Assembly: GCA_913776405.1 (NCBI GenBank) | Contig: CAJYOV010000683.1 | Location: 1 to 5,917, forward strand | Origin: Pseudobdellovibrionaceae bacterium | GTDB taxonomy: Bacteria; Bdellovibrionota; Bdellovibrionia; Bdellovibrionales; JAMPXM01 | DNA length: 5,917 nt | Direction: 5' to 3' | Part shown: piece after piece, positions 4,601-5,917 of the stretch | Layout: each line of letters begins with the position of its first letter | Position numbering within the stretch: position 1 is the stretch's first letter | The notes under the pieces: generated by a model | The model's input: the letters and a program-made list of their open reading frames with translations, nothing else | Told to the model about the DNA's origin: nothing | Database searches by the model: none | Program-made: the position numbers and the translations under genes

Positions 4601-5570
4601 TCTGCGCGTAGAGTTCCGCACGCGCGCCGTCGAGCGCGACTTTGCGAGCGGCGTCGAAAACCGTGTTGTGAACATACGCTGGAAGAATCAATCGAGGCTC
4701 GATCCAGATGTTTGCAATCGGCGTGTAACGTGCGAAGACCGACGCATCAACCGAGATGCCGGTATCTGTGCGCGAGTGCCATTCGACTTGCGTCCATTGA
4801 CCGATGCCGAGTGCGAGTTCTTGATTCAGCTGCTTCGTCAAGTTCGTGACGTCTTCAAAGTAGTATGTCGTATCGCCTTTTTTGTAGAAGTCTTGGTCGA
4901 AGAAGCGAGGAGTCGCTTGGTTCCAGATCACGTATGAAGCCGGCATCTTGTAAGTCGTGTAGAAGTAGTAAGCCCACTGTTTTTGATCACGGCCTTTTGA
5001 ACGCGCGGTAATTGCGAAGTAACGACGGAACTGACCTGCCAAAGTTAAAGACGCATCTTTGTAGAAGTCGGGGTGAAGGAGAGTGACGCTTGCGTCGCCG
5101 CCTTGAATCGCGCTGCTGTATTTTGTGCCCGCGAACGTTGTACCTGAAGTTTGCGCTTGGCCGTATGCGCCCCAACCTGATTTGTGAACAGCGCCGAGAT
5201 AGTACTCATATTTTTGGCGAAGGCGACGGCCGTTGTCGTCGTTATACTCGTAAGCACGAGCCGATGTTTCAGTCGTCTTAATGCCTGCGCGCATCCGGAA
5301 CGGGCCAAACTCAGGTGCGTTCAATCGAAACTGTTGTTTGATTGATGCAGGCGAAGCTGCGGTCGAAGTGCCAGCTGCTGCGGTGTCCGAGGTCGAAGTC
5401 GAAATCGAGCCCGTGCCTGACTTTGTTGAAGGGACCTGAACTGGAACCGGCTGGCTTGGCATCGAACCTGAACGGTTCGACTGAGCGAAGACTGAGTTAG
5501 CCGAAAGAGTGGAGACAAGTGCCAGCGAGAGAACGAGAACCGAGCGTTGAGCGAACTTTCTGTCGAACAT
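4590..5570 (-). CDS. Secreted protein, putative outer-membrane beta-barrel of unknown function
   Basis: The 326-aa product starts at ATG 5570, with GGGG about 9 bp upstream as a weak ribosome binding site. Residues 1-29 are a clear signal peptide (RK near the start, a VLVLSLALVS core, cleavage after VFA). Residues 30 to about 77 are a Ser/Thr/Pro/Ala-rich linker with no predicted fold. From about 80 to the end the sequence is rich in alternating aromatic/hydrophobic and polar residues (for example WAYYFYTTYK and SVDASVFARYT) with Gly and Asp/Asn turns, as in small transmembrane beta-barrels. The last strand ends ELYAQITL, so the usual C-terminal Phe/Trp of the Bam signal is replaced by Leu. 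Only about 245 residues are available, enough for roughly 10-12 strands. I do not recognise the family. The stop overlaps the HDO gene's end; upstream it diverges from the CNNM-like gene. Confidence 0.72.
   Translation of the reverse strand: MFDRKFAQRSVLVLSLALVSTLSANSVFAQSNRSGSMPSQPVPVQVPSTKSGTGSISTSTSDTAAAGTSTAASPASIKQQFRLNAPEFGPFRMRAGIKTTETSARAYEYNDDNGRRLRQKYEYYLGAVHKSGWGAYGQAQTSGTTFAGTKYSSAIQGGDASVTLLHPDFYKDASLTLAGQFRRYFAITARSKGRDQKQWAYYFYTTYKMPASYVIWNQATPRFFDQDFYKKGDTTYYFEDVTNLTKQLNQELALGIGQWTQVEWHSRTDTGISVDASVFARYTPIANIWIEPRLILPAYVHNTVFDAARKVALDGARAELYAQITL
4604..4625 (+). other. GC-rich dyad 3 bp past the HDO stop codon
   Basis: GCGCGT (4604-4609) pairs with ACGCGC (4620-4625) around a 10-nt loop, right after the HDO TAA (4598-4600). 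No T tract follows. The bases code for the end of the opposing barrel protein. As with the dyad after the protease gene, it lies where a transcript end is expected, but GC-rich coding sequence makes short dyads common. Confidence 0.25.
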
Positions 5571-5733
5571 AAAAAGCTACCCCGTCTTTAATTTGTGAGC
5601 CCCGCGCGAGATGTAGCATTTCCTTCACAACTCACAAGTCAGAACTTCGTCAGGGTAAAGGTCACAAACGGCCACAGTCTTGAACTTTAGGTCATTTGAC
5701 CACTCTCAGCCGTTACGCCAATCTCGGAAGCCT
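5571..5733. promoter_or_regulatory. Divergent regulatory region between barrel protein and CNNM-like gene
   Basis: This 163-bp gap must hold both promoters. It contains an inverted pair TTGTGAG (5593-5599) / CTCACAA (5631-5637) with an extra TTCACAA beside the second arm (5624-5630), on the barrel gene's side. Nearer the + strand gene are two AGGTCA copies exactly 30 bp apart (5659-5664 and 5689-5694), the second forming the near-palindrome GGTCA-TT-TGACC (5690-5701). TTGACC (5696-5701) also resembles a -35 box for the + strand gene, but no good -10 follows at 16-18 bp. No promoter is called with confidence. Confidence 0.4.
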
Positions 5734-5917
5734 ATGGAAGAGATGCTCGTCATCGCCCTTTGTCTGACCTTAAACGCCCTCTTAGCTGCTTACGAAATGG
5801 CCTTTGTTTCCGTCCCTCAGGTCGATTTGAAGAGGGCCTCGGAAAAAGGATCGCGCGCGGCCAAGCGCCTCTTAAAGCTTCGCGGAGATCCCGAACGAAC
5901 GCTTTCAATCATTCAAA
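5734..5917 (+). CDS. CNNM/HlyC-CorC family (DUF21) membrane protein, N-terminal part (3' truncated)
   Basis: The frame from ATG 5734 stays open to the window end (61 codons). A hydrophobic first helix with LNALLAAYEMAFVSV is followed by VDLKRASEKGSRAAKRLLKL and DPERTLSIIQ. This matches the start of the DUF21/CNNM transmembrane domain (usual pattern N-A-x-F/L-x-A-x-E-x-A-x-x-S, then a Leu/Arg amphipathic helix with G-x-x-x-A, then a D-P-E-R-x-L turn). Such proteins usually continue with CBS and CorC_HlyC domains and are linked to magnesium or sodium export, or are annotated as hemolysin-like; those domains lie outside the window. GGAAG (5726-5730) is close to ATG 5734 (3 bp gap) and 12 bp from the in-frame ATG 5743, so the exact start is uncertain. 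Confidence 0.8.
   Translation, partial: MEEMLVIALCLTLNALLAAYEMAFVSVPQVDLKRASEKGSRAAKRLLKLRGDPERTLSIIQ

Overview
The window reads as chromosomal DNA of a Gram-negative, diderm bacterium of moderate GC content. The evidence is a PpiD-like periplasmic chaperone tail, a secreted protein with the composition of an outer-membrane beta-barrel, signal peptides with AxA-type cleavage sites, and a PilZ (cyclic-di-GMP receptor type) domain. The style of the genes (subtilases with extra domains, PilZ modules, GTG starts) would fit a Bdellovibrionota or other deltaproteobacteria-like lineage, but that placement is an impression and no marker gene here proves it. No tRNA, rRNA, CRISPR array, insertion sequence or phage gene was seen.

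Layout: (1) 1-390, + strand, the C-terminal end of a PpiD/SurA_N-type peptidyl-prolyl isomerase chaperone, closed by a strong intrinsic terminator (421-454). (2) 391-652, an intergenic region with several dyad symmetries and a hairpin just before the ribosome binding site of the next gene. (3) 653-2527, + strand, a secreted subtilisin-family (S8) protease with a prodomain and all catalytic residues, followed by a linker, one transmembrane helix and a cytoplasmic PilZ domain. This is the most unusual item in the window. (4) 2474-3478, - strand, a guanidino-group-modifying enzyme of the arginine deiminase/DDAH superfamily; its C-terminal tail runs 54 bp into the protease gene in antisense. (5) 3479-3601, a short divergent promoter region. 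(6) 3602-4600, + strand, a heme-oxygenase-like diiron (HDO) enzyme with an Asn/Ser hexanucleotide-repeat N-terminus. (7) 4590-5570, - strand, a secreted putative outer-membrane beta-barrel protein of unknown function, overlapping gene 6 tail to tail by 11 bp. (8) 5571-5733, a divergent regulatory region with repeated AGGTCA half-sites. (9) 5734-end, + strand, the N-terminus of a CNNM/HlyC-CorC-type (DUF21) membrane protein.

How they may work together: the genes do not form one operon, since they alternate + - + - + after the first two. The protease-PilZ protein looks self-contained: a c-di-GMP sensor inside and a protease outside, on one chain. The divergent deiminase-like and HDO genes may share a control region and perhaps a small guanidino/amino-acid substrate pathway, but this is inference. 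Both convergent pairs overlap within coding sequence, so transcription of opposing genes must end inside the neighbour's 3' end, and short GC-rich dyads lie there.
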